Assembly (NCBI GenBank): GCA_022829145.1
Contig: CM040753.1
Location: 2,287,649 to 2,351,648, forward strand
Direction: 5' to 3'
DNA length: 64,000 nucleotides
DNA from: Albula goreensis
Lineage: Eukaryota; Chordata; Actinopteri; Albuliformes; Albulidae
Shown: positions 13,401 through 25,195 of the stretch, one piece after another
How positions within the stretch are numbered: the stretch's first letter is position 1
Layout: every line of letters starts with the position of its first letter
The notes under the pieces: generated by a model
Seen by the model: only the letters and a program-made list of their open reading frames with translations
What the model was told of the DNA's origin: nothing
The model's database searches: none
Made by a program: the position numbers and the translations under genes

Positions 13401-14826
13401 CCCAGGCTACGAGATACTGCGTTGTTTGGAACCTATTGCCTATTGGAGTAAGTGTAGCTACCTCAAAGATAATATCAGCAAGCTAATTTATAATGGGAAA
13501 CACAACTCAGACGTTAGCAATGCTGGCGTCTCAGACATTGGCATGCGCCTAAACAGCTATTATACAATCAGAAGTGATCCACACCTTGAGGCATCACAAA
13601 ATATTGTTTATAGGCCAACCCCGTGCTGCTCTTCATAGGCGCACTTACCAGTTTGCGTTTCGGGGCGTCAACCTCCATCGCCTTCCTGCGAGCCAGGGCA
13701 CCTTCCGGAATGAAAGCAGGGCGTTCCTGAGGGACGGCAGAGAAATTTCACTGGAATTAAGCGGGTAACTCCAAGGCGTAAACGGATGAAGACCAAGGCC
13801 AAAGCCTGACGTTAGCCCCCTTCTGTACAGTTATCTTTGTGATTCTCCCCTCTTATCAAATCTTTTAAATATTCAAGGAGTAAAAATCCTCTGAAACCCT
13901 CAAGATGTGACCTCTTCTATCACTAAAAACAGAGCCACTTACAAAGCAGGTAGTTTTCACCAATGTAAAAGAGCCACCCAGTGCACTGCCCAGTTTCTGG
14001 TAAAGCCTGAACAGGAGTTCAACTGTAAGCCAGCATGTTATACCGCAAAGTGTATTCCATCCCGATAGGCCAAAAAATGAAGGTCTGTACAGCAGCGTAT
14101 CAGGATGTGGAAGTGTTTTGGCCCTCCAAAAAATTGCAGCTGAAGACTGAAAACAATTAGGCAGGAGCCAGTAAATGGTACTCTTCCACATCCTGTTATG
14201 TTGACTTTGTCCAAACGGTGTATCCCCGGGAAGGCCAGTGTGTTATGCATAGGGGTGTAACAGTGCATGCACTCATCCCGAACCGTCACGGTACGGATGT
14301 TACAGTTCAGTGCATGCAGTCGTACAGACAATACACGGCAGCCTATGTGCGAAAATTGATGAACGTAATGCGGAACCAAATTTCACAAGTGCGAGTTCCA
14401 CCCGGAAAAGCTGTAAGCCATTAGCAGCAAGCCCATGCTAAGCTTAGCTCGAGCTGATTGGCGTCTGACTGAGTCAGTCACTATGGCGAGTGCAAATGAC
14501 ACACAGGAGCTTTTCAAAATGAATGAAAAGAAACCTAGCCTTATGCATTTGGGCTTTTTTGATGCTTTTTTTCCTCATTGTTCCGAACTCAAACCATACC
14601 GTACACTTATACCCCTAGTTATACAGCGCTGCAGTAAAACAGCAGAGGGCATGAGGCTGCGCTGTAAACACAGAGAGGGGAGAGGCCTTTCTCAGCAGAT
14701 CTTCGCGCTCCTCACCTTGTCGTCCCTCCTGGTTGGCACGGCCAGGTGCAGCCTGTTCAGGACGTCATGCACCTTCTTTCCTTTCATCTTGGCGTCGACG
14801 CGATGAGTCAGTAGCTGATCACACGC
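10440..14826 (-). CDS. gtpbp4: gtpbp4 exons 10-17: NOG1 C-terminal region
   Basis: These exons encode about residue 335 to the end. The order is a linker, the conserved [17 protein letters not shown] block in exon 13, a charged coiled-coil-like stretch rich in E and K in exon 14, then an Arg/Ser/Lys-rich tail with [13 protein letters not shown] and [18 protein letters not shown]. The tail is typical of NOG1 and provides nucleolar targeting and rRNA contacts. Exon 12 carries the apparent one-base loss. The stop is TAA at 10440-10442. Confidence 0.92.
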
Positions 14827-17800
14827 CTGAAACCAGAGAGGGAGGAGCTTAGAGGCCCTCTCTGCTCATCATAACATTTCCTGGCCGGTATATCACATCA
14901 CGTGGTTTAAAAATGGTGCGTCACAATTATCCAATTCTGAAAACTGACAATTTCCTCCTCCCCTCCTAAAGCGATTTCCTCTGCGCCACAGCATGTGTTC
15001 TTGCTTATGATACAATTAGTATGACATGTGATGTAGCTATCCTGTATATAAAGTTACTAAGCAAATATGAGGAAATTAATTTAATATCCATAAACTCCTG
15101 CATCACCACTCTGTTTCTGTTATGGGTGTTTCTTTGAGTAAAATCAGAAGATAGGTTTAGTAGGAGTGGGACATTAGCTTGTGAATGGAGACTCTTGTAA
15201 ACAGATGACAGGTGTGTGTTTCTCACCTCTGTTTTGACCTGCATGACCCCTTCCTCAGTCAGCGTGCTGGTCTCTATCACAGGAATCCCTTCAGCAATGA
15301 TGTCTGTGAATATTTTCTGTGAGAGCAAGACAGAAACAAGACATAATTATCAACACCAGCAAAGAAACAATCAGAAAATGACAAAACAAACTGCCAACTT
15401 GAGTTTAGCTACCAGAACTTTTTCCATTTTTTTAACCAGTGGATAAAATTTCAGCACCCTTTAGCATGGAAGTGGGTCGCAAAAAAAGTTGGGTAATTTG
15501 TCAGCTGTCAGATTTGTATACCATGCGACATAAAGACAAACAGGAAGCACCAGCACATATGTACACCAAGCCAAATCCTGACTGGAATATGCCAAGCCCA
15601 TGGATTTGTGCAGGAAGCTTGTGTAGCCAAGACTTTCAAAAATTGTCAAGAGCTTCTAAATCAGATGCAATCTCTCAAATTTAAGGCCAACGCAAACAAA
15701 GAATTGCTAAATAATCTCCTTACGATGTACTTTCATTTCTGGATGACAGCCAATGGTATGAAAACACATGCTAGATATACGAAAGTTACATTGACAGTTC
15801 AGTATGAAATAAGAAGGTTTATGCGCACAAAGGTAATATCACAGATGCAGAATAAATGAGATAAGCATGTCCGGCTAGGGAACTACGCCAGGGGGATCTG
15901 GTCAGTCTGGTCACGTAACTGACCACAGCACCTTGTCCAGAGCACTGACCTGGTTCTCTTCGGTCAGCTCGGTTATCTTCTTCACATCGCACTTGTTGGC
16001 CACCACAATCAAAGGCTGGGAGGGGAAAAAGCAGGTACACAATTATAAAATAAACATATATGTACAACGCAGAACCAGACTACACAGAAAAGTCTGCTCA
16101 AGCACACATCCCCATTTGCCTGTAATCTAGAGAAACTTTTATCAATCTTACAGGACAGCAAGTCTCTGGCTCCAAATATCCATATATTATCCATCCATTA
16201 CTATACCTCAAAATATGCAGATTTTTCATTCATATTTAAGTGATCATTGCATCAACAGTTGATAACACAGGTTTAGTTTAACAATGTAACTGATGACCAT
16301 ATGATGATCACAGTCAATGACATCTGTAAATATAAAACGGTACAGATTTAAAATGACAAATGTTTCAATGACCACCACACCACTCAGAATAACAGTGAAT
16401 AAAGAACCCAAATTGGAAAATCGATTATCCGCACGGACCGCGGTGCGAGGCTCACCTTGTTAGCGAAGAGGGGCTTGATGTTGTTGAAGAGTTCGAGCTG
16501 CTGCTCCAGGGTGTGGCCGCACTGCTCTGACAGGTCCATGACGTAGAGCACGGCGGAGCGCAGGTGGGCCAGGGCCGTGATGGCCTGCATCTCGATGGTG
16601 TTCCTCTCCTCCAGCGGGTGGTCCAGGATCCCAGGGGTGTCCACCACCTGAGGGGGGGCACAGAAAAAAAACCCCAGCTGAAATCCAGACCCTTCACAGT
16701 GCTCAACAGGTACTTTAGCAATGTAGTATGGTGAAAACAATTTGATAAAAAACAGGGAAAGTGAAAGCTAGCATAGACAGCTAATCACTGCAAAGTTTCT
16801 GACACACACCAGCCAACCAGAGAAGTGAGAGCAGATGGAAACCGGAGCTCACCTGCCAGCGAAGGTACTTGTAGTCCATGTGGCCGACGAACAGGGACTT
16901 GGTGGTGAAAGCATACGGCTGCACCTCCACGTCTGCTCTGGTTACCTGGGCAACAAGCAGACCAGGTTAATGCAAACAGCAAATAAACAATATGAACATA
17001 AATCCCTATGTTAAAGTCGCCCAACGTCCATCAAAACCGGAATAAAGCATTAGGTGAGAGTGGTGAAGACTATGACACGTAATATGACACGCTGTCACAT
17101 GTGCACCAGGCCTGATTCTGACTGGCCTCTTTAGTCCTGCCAGGGTTTTGTAACAGGGAGAGCAAGCCAGAGGCAGAGCAGCTGTATCAAATCATTCCTG
17201 GTCACAACGTCCAGAAAAGCGCTGTTTAATCAGGCTGAATCCTCCGCTCTCCATGCCAACATTACGACACCAACCACAGCCAATACTGAACTTAATTAAC
17301 CAAGGAAAGCCGAAGGGGAAAAAAAAAAACCTTCACAGGCACTGAAATGTTCTGCTAAGTGTATTTGTACACCGTGTGAATATGAATGAGAAGTGCAGGC
17401 GAGAGTAAAGGTGTGCGGTACCTTGTTGATGAAGCTGGACTTTCCTACGTTGGGATATCCGCACAGCAGCAGGGTTCTGGTGTTGGGATCGATGGTGGGC
17501 AAACGGGACAGATGCTGACGCACTGTAGAACAAAATGAAACATTCTCAACAAGGGTTTTTTTATTACAATATCAACAAGTGTTTTTTTTTTTAGTTATAC
17601 TATCAACAACAGTTTTTTCAAATGAAGGAGAATTGCCAGTCTGCCTTTCAATGCTATTTTTAATGGACTGAGACGTGAGAAGCAGACAGGGAGACAGGGA
17701 CATCAGCACAGAGACGGGTGGCAAAGATTAGGTTCCATCCTGTGTTGTCCAGGTAAAACAGAAGATGTGCAGAGCAGGGCAGTAGGCAACCTGGCTTGGC

Positions 17801-20053
17801 ACTAATAGGTTTTTGGTACACGCACATATGAACCTGGAAACACTAGTCGACAAAGCTGAACAATGTTTGTTTTGAAAATGCGATGCCGTCGCTTCTGTAT
17901 GTATGATTTTTGCATACATGACCAGCGGCATGATGAAGTCTTTCTTGCTGGCAACTGGCAAGTTCCCTGAGAAATGCTGGAATTCAGCTGGAAACGTAGG
18001 CTGTCCGTGACTTGTGTGGAGATCATACATTTATCCTTGTTGACAAGATGGACAACATCCATTCAAACCTATCTGCCCTCTCCCTACTGACCAATACCAT
18101 GTCAGCGTTTGTTAGGCCCGTCCCTATGCTTTCCCTATCCACAGATGCATCATGTTGCCAGGGCAACAGCACACTCACCTTGCTCCAGGTACTCCAGGCT
18201 CTGCTTCTGCCTCTTCAGTATGGTGCACATCCTGCCCAGCGCGGCCCGCTTCAGCTGCTTACAGCGGTACAGGGAGTCCCCATACTTCATCAGTCGCACG
18301 TAGTCCTTGGCAACACTGCCACGGCAACCACGACAAGCATTCACATGGGCAGTCATGTTTATTTTTCTTTCATCAAAACCAGCATATAGAGGTTACTCCT
18401 AACCCAGGATTGGACAGGAAGCACAGCATGCTGGCTGGTTTCTGCTGTTACTCTGCACTTAGTAGATCAATTTAGAAGTTCATGCAGTTAAATTGACCTG
18501 CCCAAAGTCTGAACTGGTTACTTATTTAAACATGAAAACATTAAGGGCAAACACTCATAGCAGACACACGTTGTGCTTCTTGTACATGAATGTGCTGCCC
18601 CATTTAAAGAGACATGTTCTATTAATGACTTAATTAACAGAGATAAAGACTAACAATGCAAAACTTGATTTAATTACGTAGTATACATCTGTAAACACTA
18701 AACAATCCCAAGTAAGATTAAAAACTAACAAACCTACACAATAACACATATACTGAAGACTGTCAGGTTACATGTCTTCCTTAAGAATACCATAATGGTA
18801 GCCTTAAACGGTGACATTTGCAACCTTCTAGGAGCAATCTCAATTACCTAAGAAATGCAACACACTGCTGCCTGCTGAAAATTAGAGATCTACAGCTGCT
18901 TCCCAGGTACTCAGCACAAACATCATTTAAATACCCTTACTTGTCAATCAAATTCTTAGCAATGTTTATCTGTCCCAGGGCAAGCTTGTAATGGTCTTTG
19001 TCGTACAAAACGTTCATCAGGTCGGCATAAAATGGGTGAATATCCTGGGGGGAACAAACGGAGAAAAGCTTGAGATGGTAACTTAAAAAAAAAATACTTT
19101 CAGGTGAAAATCAAAGTACACTGTATATAAACATGCTAACGAGAAAAAAATGTTCTTGTTTACTTACGTCCAGCTTTGGAAAGTCAGTGAGGATCTGAGT
19201 GAGTCTATCGTGGTAGTTCTGCTGGGTGAACTTCACTTTTCTCATATAGAAATGCCTGATGCGGTGGATCTGGTAATGTTTGTGTATAACCGTGGGAGTT
19301 TTCCTTTGGGTCTTCGATAATGTGATATCTATGAAGTCCTACGAAGAGACAGAGAAACATATGAATGAACAAATTCAAAATGTATTAATATAACAGCACA
19401 CTTTGCTTCGAAAAACGATGATAAAGTAGTCTTCAGGCTCTTCTTGGACGTCACTATCTGACACCCCGAGGGAAAACCTCTTCCTTAGGCTTCCATCTGA
19501 AAAGACACTCCGGTCTACTTTTATCTCTATGTTTCTCTGAAAGCAACATAATTTCTTGGTCATAATGCCGAAATATCCATAGATGAAGAGTATTGGGACA
19601 ACTACGTATCCAGACTGCCTTTGCCACATGCACAACTATGTCCTATAGTGCAGTTAGCAAAATAAGCAGAGCAACGACAACCACTAAAACCCAAAAGAAC
19701 GTATGATTTTGGATCATCTTAATGTGTCATTTTAGATACAATGTCCAATTACAGAGTATTAACAAGGCATAACAGAATTAACAAAGTTAATGATTGACAG
19801 CCGTAATGGTCTGAACGTGGCTGCTAATTAGTTAGCTACGTAGCTAGCTAGCCACCAGCTTCAGCCATGAGCTGAAACACGTGTCTGCAGCAGCGACTGC
19901 TTTCCACTCTTGCCAGCTATATTTGCCGATTCAATCAAGTTCCGATTTTGTCAAACGAATAAGTAACTTACAACACAATGTACAACAAATGTATTTAGTT
20001 AATACCTTTGCGGTGGGAACCACCATAATCTTCTTAAAGTTGTAAAGGGCCAT
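10440..20053 (-). CDS. gtpbp4: GTP-binding protein 4 / NOG1, nucleolar GTPase
   Basis: NOG1 is an OBG-type GTPase that joins pre-60S particles in the nucleolus and is needed for large-subunit maturation. Coding exons in transcript order: 20006-20053, 19168-19338, 18941-19044, 18179-18315, 17422-17522, 16853-16945, 16456-16647, 15950-16015, 15227-15316, 14716-14826, 13649-13726, 13249-13299, 13010-13110, 12618-12815, 11903-11968, 11058-11201, 10440-10592. All introns are GT-AG and phases join. They give 1904 nt, one short of 635 codons; the missing base lies in exon 12. The intended 634 residues equal the human length. Start ATG (20053) has A at -3 and G at +4; the protein opens [10 protein letters not shown] motifs: GYPNVGKS 175-182 (G1), DTPG 221-224 (G3), NKCD 289-292 (G4). 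The C-terminus is highly basic and ends KSGTTDRR. Confidence 0.97.
13249..13299 (-). CDS. gtpbp4: gtpbp4 exon 12 with apparent one-base deletion
   Basis: Exon 11 ends in phase 0 and exon 13 needs two bases to complete a codon, so exon 12 should be 52 nt; it is 51. The start reads in frame as E-K-D-L and the end reads in another frame as [11 protein letters not shown], both matching NOG1. The break lies where CTGAG replaces an expected CTGGAG (about 13286-13292 on the plus strand), so one G is missing. Because both flanks are conserved and every other exon is intact, a sequence error is likelier than a null allele. Confidence 0.85.
14242..14625. mobile_element. Small hAT-type element in gtpbp4 intron 10
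   Basis: The element proper is 14250-14617 (368 bp). Its ends are inverted: TAGGGGTGTAAC on the left and TTATACCCCTA on the right. It is flanked by 8-bp near-identical direct repeats, gttatgca (14242-14249) and gttataca (14618-14625), which fits hAT target duplications. The interior has a short open stretch starting [12 protein letters not shown] from an ATG near 14483, possibly a remnant of a transposase N-terminus; no full transposase is present. Non-autonomous and decayed. Confidence 0.72.
15227..17522 (-). CDS. gtpbp4: gtpbp4 exons 5-9: OBG-type G domain
   Basis: These exons encode residues 154-334. All nucleotide-binding motifs are intact: the P-loop GYPNVGKSS at 175-183, the switch I threonines in AFTTKSL near 201-202, [11 protein letters not shown] from 219 (G3), ANKCD to 292 (G4), and ETSTLTEEG near 319 (G5 region). 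Exon boundaries are clean and in phase, so the GTPase is expected to be active. Introns here hold two copies of a dispersed repeat (15450-15625 and 17050-17190). Confidence 0.93.
15450..15625 (+). repeat. Dispersed repeat copy A (gtpbp4 intron 8)
   Basis: This segment aligns by eye with 45190-45390 over about 170 bases. Shared landmarks are a TAGYATG...GTGGGT start, then ATACCATG, GAAGCAC, ACACCA and CTGACTGG-like words in the same order and spacing. No coding potential was seen. Family unknown. Confidence 0.55.
17050..17190 (+). repeat. Dispersed repeat copy B, partial (gtpbp4 intron 5)
   Basis: It shares CTGTCACATG, CACCAGGCC and CTGACTGGCC-type words with copies A and C in matching order. 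It is shorter and seems to lack the 5' portion. Confidence 0.5.
18179..20053 (-). CDS. gtpbp4: gtpbp4 exons 1-4: NOG1 N-terminal helical domain
   Basis: These exons encode residues 1-153. The segment is strongly conserved with vertebrate NOG1, including [18 protein letters not shown] in exon 2 and [17 protein letters not shown] in exon 4. The N-terminal helices pack against the G domain and 60S ribosomal RNA in known NOG1 structures. Exon 4 ends with the first base of a valine codon that exon 5 completes. Confidence 0.93.
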
Positions 20054-21703
20054 CGTTGCTCCGTACGATGGTCCTGCTGGTGTGGAAGGTAACCAGAGAA
20101 AGGAAAAGGCTCTTTTAATAATTGTATTTCCGGTCTTTTTGTTTTTCAAAATAAAAGTTCGAACGTATAATTTAAATATCTACATAATCATTTGATTAAC
20201 AAAATGTTCAACGAAATGACATATGATGATGCGTAGATGAAGATGTTTATCTAAAAAGTGTGGAGCGCACATTATTTTTTGCAATACATTTGTGCTCAAA
20301 TATGTTATACACTGAAACAAACAACTATGCAACTTGATACAATGTAAATTCCAAAGCAAAACAGTACCCTCCACCCAATTGTAGGCTATAACAGTGCGAT
20401 AGAAAAGTTTTCTATCTTGACAATAAGGATATGTTTTCAATATGAATCTGTTTTATTCTGATAGATTCCTGACCATGTCAGGGCAGAATGTTGCTATATA
20501 ATGTTTCTCCAGACTGACCAGAGAGTCCACAGATTTCACAGATCATACATGCTAGAACATATAAGCATCCTTCAGAGCTAATGTGCACAAAAATTGGTAT
20601 ATAAAATGCAGCTACAGAGGTCTCTTTCAGAGTTTTCCAGTTTCAGGTGCGGTGTATTGAATTGACAGAATATGCAACAGAAAGTTTATAAGTTAGCATA
20701 TCACAGTGCTTATTTTAAAATGTCTTTTATAGCAGAAATATACTCGTAATTATTACTTACATCAAAATGAAACACAGATATAGACCCCTTCTTCAACTGT
20801 AATTTAGGTACTTCAAAATAAAAGTCGTATTTCCAGGGGCCCTTCAATCTCATTTTTCACCCCACCATATACTCCCAATTGAGTTCTATCAGCAGAGCCA
20901 GTGCTGGAAGAGTTCAGTCTGAGAGATAACAGGGTGTGCTTTTCATGCAGTTGATGTTTGGATAGTATGTCAGGTCACATAGCTGGAGCAAAGACCCAAT
21001 GGGTTTTCAGGTGCTTGTCTGATGCAGGCTTATAGGCTGAACAGTATGCAAAGGGAGGAACCACAGTGGACTTGAAGGCCTACTCTGGTCATCCAAACTT
21101 CTTACATTTTTTCATTCTGTGGGTTCACCTTAAGACAAAATATATTTTCCAGACAGAGAGAACACTCTGATCCCACTGGCTTTAAATTGTACACATTCAA
21201 CCAATTTTACACACATACAGCTCAATATCCAATTTAAAAATACTATTTTCTAATGTTGGAATAAGGAGTAAAGTATCCAGAAAAGTACTATGTCCATGAA
21301 GGTGTATTGCTTCATGAACTGACTCAACCTAAGGATGTAAATTCAAATAAAAAAATAAAAAGCAGTTTGGAATTTTAAAATAAACCCCCTCCCTTTTCTC
21401 TCTTAAATAAAATACATTTTGTGTGATATGCCAACAAACTTTTTTATCTTCATTTTTAAAGCCATTTTCCCAACATTTTTTTTTTTAGAAAATCAAATGA
21501 CACAAATAAAATTGATATATTTTTAAACAGCCAATTACATATTAGAAATGAAGTAATGTACAGCTACTTGTTAGTAACATCCTTGTCTGGTCCATTATAA
21601 ACATTTTTCATTATCTGAGAAATCCGGAAACAGGCGCGTTCCCGGGGTCTTTAAAAGTCCCTTCGGATGCCGCCTGGCACGCCTCTGCTTTACTAGCATG
21701 TGT

Positions 21704-21717
21704 CCGCCAGAGGGCAC
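21704..21717 (+). promoter_or_regulatory. CTCF-like motif 1 upstream of stag1
   Basis: CCGCCAGAGGGCAC differs from the vertebrate CTCF core CCASYAGRKGGCRS at one position. It lies about 200 bases before the end of the proposed stag1 exon 1, on the plus strand. Confidence 0.5.
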
Positions 21718-21760
21718 TCTTATTCCGGTCTGCAATTGCGCCATTCGATTGTGGAAAATG

Positions 21761-21774
21761 CCACCAGATGGCGG
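21761..21774 (+). promoter_or_regulatory. CTCF-like motif 2 upstream of stag1
   Basis: CCACCAGATGGCGG matches the core CCASYAGRKGGCRS at every position. It is in the same orientation as motif 1 and 57 bases from it. The overlapping AGATGGCGG also resembles a YY1 site, so either factor is possible. Confidence 0.55.
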
Positions 21775-21799
21775 TTTAGGATTGCTGCTCTACTGAAAG

Positions 21800-21911
21800 G
21801 CGCGGTTCCGGTCGTGGTCCAATTTCTTTTTAAAAATCTTTGTAGTTGCAAAAAATAATTTTGCAGTTTTCTTTCGTAAAGTGATTAACGGCATAAGAAT
21901 GGACGGCTAAG
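21800..21911 (+). other. stag1: Probable non-coding first exon of stag1
   Basis: A strong donor, AAG followed by GTAAGT, lies at 21911/21912 in the CpG-richer region downstream of the CTCF-like motifs. The last bases before it hold a four-codon frame ATG-GAC-GGC-TAA (21899-21910), a minimal upstream ORF whose stop abuts the donor. No transcript shows that this joins the coding exon at 42560; the link rests on orientation, donor quality and absence of other genes between. The 5' end is a guess. Confidence 0.42.
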
Positions 21912-22739
21912 GTAAGTTTATGTCCGTTTTCTGTTTTTTCGAGCCGTTAACTAGCAGTCGGGGTACACATTAAAGATGGAGGGCGCAGAGAGAGCGAGAG
22001 AGAGAGAGAGACGCACAGATGGGGGATGGGAACGATTGGACTGAAGGAGAGAATGTGCTTTCTTTCCCCCTTATTTGCAACGCTGCTCAGCTTAATTTTA
22101 TCTCAGCACAGGTGTAAAAAATGACGCCTCCAGTGCGATCGGGTCATCCACAGCCGGAGACTTGCATGCATTTTATTGCTAAGTTGCACGCATGTTCTGT
22201 CTGGTGCTGAGTGACACAAAATTAGCTTTGATAGCTGTGAGCGATGAGTCGTTCTGTGTGCAAGGCAGACAGACAGACTGCCTAGTTACCACTAAACTAG
22301 ACACATAGATTTTTTTTTTTTTTTTTTTGCACAGTGCTGTTGCAATCTGTACTGCCCTTCCCATCTCATTCCTGGTTGTATAGGGTTTTTTTTTTTTTGC
22401 TTTATTTATTTACTTGTTATTTAGGTGGCTTGGTAACTAGTTAGTTGCATTTTATGATACTGTGTATGGTCAAGACACGTTGTTTGGAAGAAATATAAGC
22501 GCAAACGAAGGTGGAGTTGTTGTATCATGTTCATGGATATTTTAGTTGAAATGATAAACAAGTCCCATCACATTGTTTCAGTTGGATCACAGCTAGTTTT
22601 GGGAACGCCACTCATGTCTCATGAATGATCCTGGTCACACTTCCAGGTGCACCAATGAGATATGTTGATCATGGGCATCATTTTCAGTTCCCTTTCTGCA
22701 AGCGGACTGCAGTTTAGGGACATGGAGGTTTTATTGGGG

Positions 22740-22880
22740 TAAATAGTGGAAATGAAATCTCTGCAGCGCGAGCGCGAAGCGGAAGCAGTACCGCTGGCGC
22801 AGCTGCGCGGGTCACACGCAGATACCCGGGTCTGCGCGCCCCGGGCGGCTTTCACTGCCTGTGCTGCGAGCGCTCGCTCC
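22740..22880. promoter_or_regulatory. CpG-rich patch in stag1 intron 1
   Basis: Dense CpG around a palindromic GCGCAGCTGCGC (about 22797) and CGCGCCCCGGGCGG (about 22836) stands out from AT-rich flanks. The palindrome resembles NRF1-type sites. It could be an alternative promoter or unmethylated regulatory island; there is no direct evidence of transcription. Confidence 0.35.
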
Positions 22881-25131
22881 AACACTTTACACTTTACTCC
22901 ATTCTCTGGTGTTGGAGGATGACAGGCCTGACCTGTCACACTTTAACAGGTGATCTCTGTACGCTGTGTGGCTTAAACGTATAGAGATGTATGGTCAAAC
23001 CATGGGACGCATTCATAGTTTAAACCTGTATGTTTCCAGTTCTCTTGCTCAACTTTCATGACACGGAGATCAAAACTCAACAGTACTGCCTTAAGCTGGT
23101 TGGTCAGTAATGGCGTAGCCAATATTTGGCTCCTAACAGATAGAAGCCACGCTTGACCTTCTCCATAAGGCAAGCTGGCAGACAGTTTGTGTTGACATGA
23201 TCAGTGTAGTTTGGTTCACAGTTTCGTCTCTAGGATTAGAAACACCCCAGCTCAGGCCTTTGGAAAACAATGTAAATTAAGTGAGAAGCCTCTCTGTGGA
23301 CTAACCTATTTAAGTGGATGAAGCATTTAGAATCATTGGCCAGACGGTCTGCTGCTGAAATTCAGACAGTGACTGATCTGTCTCCCATTGTATGGCTGTT
23401 TTCACGTCATTCACTTTCAAGCTAAAATATTGTCATTAGTTTAAAATGTGCAAATGTGCTTGTGATTTTGATATTCTCGTGTGTTTTACTTTACACCTCT
23501 GAACATTCAAGGCTACATGTATGGTATGTGTAATAGTTTTGCCAAATTCCAGACATTCAAAAGTAATAATTTTACCATGAGGAATGTTTCAGAATCAGTG
23601 TAAATTATGGGAGTTTATCCATTTAAGATTTTGGCAAGTTATAAATACGTTTAAATATGTTTTAGTATATGTGCGCTCATATGTACCATGTGTCCATTCT
23701 GGATAAAGCATTCAGATTATTATTAATTGACATTAAAGGCTGATTTTAAAGCTCACGTAAATGACCTTTCACTGAGCTTGATCAGGACATCCAAAGTAAA
23801 GCAAAATAAACCATTCAGTTGTGTACAAAAGTCAACAATCAAAGAGCACAGAAATATAATGTTGCCACCAAATTTCCTTAATTATATGTTAACCAGTATT
23901 GAGTACAGTAGTTGTCAAAACAAACAAAACATTTTGGAAAAATTGGTGTATTCTGTGTTTATACTGGTATTTTCAAGTTAATTAAAAATTTTTTTTAAAC
24001 CAGATCTGGTTTACGGGTTAAGGTAGGATCTTACTTTATTTTTCACCGATGTAGTCACACTCCACTAACTGAGGTAGCTAGGTGACAGGTAACAGGCTCA
24101 TTGGACAGCCCAAACAATTTGTTCGACCCGCCTAGCTAGCAGAGTTTCCAGGGAGACCCCAATCTGTATCATGTAATGGAGCAATCAGAGGCTGTGACTT
24201 CAGCGCCAGAGGAAAATGAAAGGCCGAATCTGAATGTTTGTGGTTTGTTTGTTTTTGTCTGCCTGTTAAAAATAGAAGTACTGCAATGAATAGGGAGCGG
24301 GTGACACATCGTGGACTCTTTCTCTGTGTGTTCCCCTGATGTTAGCAGAGGTTTATGTTGCAAACTGAAAGGGGTGTGGTCCTTATTCTGTTAGAATTAG
24401 TTTTGTTGGCTTTGAGCTATGTGGTTTAAAAACTCCATGGTCAATAAATCTAAAGATTGAATCAGGCAATTTAATGGCCACTGGGCATTTGGTTGCAAGT
24501 TGTAGGCAAAATTATTTGAAGTCAGGTTGCTGTAATGTTGGGAAAAAAACATCCAAAAAACACCCAACTTGATACAAATTCATCTTGCAAAGCTAAGATT
24601 ACAGGGTTGGAAACTGTATGAGTAATTTTATTCTGTAATCTGATTGAGAACGATATAATTGTATCAGTAAGCGAACACAATCGATACGGCAAAACAAAAT
24701 AAATATTGATCTTTCTGTGTGCATATTCAGCAAGCAGCATTAGTTTTTTTTTTTTTTTTTGTTTTAATTTTCTAAAATGTTTCTGAAAATAAAAGCGGAA
24801 GTTTATAGTTATAAATGTCTCATGTAATCGGAGCAGATGCACCTTCACAAATGAGTTTCCTGAAGCGCCCAGCCAAATCCTGTCCATGGCTTCTATGGTC
24901 TCAGGTAGCAACATTTAGCGCCTCACTCCACTTTAAACTGGTTACAATGTTTCATCAAGGACCTTTTTATTTATTTTTTGTTTTAATGAAGCAGGTTAAT
25001 GTCTTTTAGAGTCTGTTAAACGCACACACTGTTCAGCTGAGGGCCTCTCATCTCCTCACGGAGGAAGTGCTGTGCGCTCAGAGTTCAGACAGGGAGCTAT
25101 CGACTTTCTGCACAGATAAAGCGTTAATGAG

Positions 25132-25195
25132 CCAATGACGACTTCTCCGCTGCGAGCCAACGGTCTCCGAGCTACGCACGGAAAAACTATAAATA
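25132..25195 (+). promoter_or_regulatory. CCAAT plus TATA promoter-like pair
   Basis: GCCAATGACG (CCAAT at 25132-25136) is followed 52 bases later by TATAAATA at 25188-25195, the arrangement of a focused core promoter with initiation near 25220. No convincing protein follows. It could be an internal promoter of stag1 or a chance occurrence. Confidence 0.3.

Larger units (their letters stand above)
20054..21850. promoter_or_regulatory. Divergent gtpbp4 / stag1 upstream region
   Basis: This interval separates the gtpbp4 start codon from the probable first stag1 exon. At the gtpbp4 side a minus-strand ETS-type GACCGGAAAT lies at 20126-20135, and a pyrimidine tract (minus strand, about 20095-20108) resembles the 5' terminal oligopyrimidine tracts of ribosome-related genes. 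The middle, 20150-21600, is AT-rich with no exon seen. The stag1 side (21640-21850) is CpG-richer and holds two CTCF-like motifs. No TATA box was seen for either gene. Confidence 0.5.
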
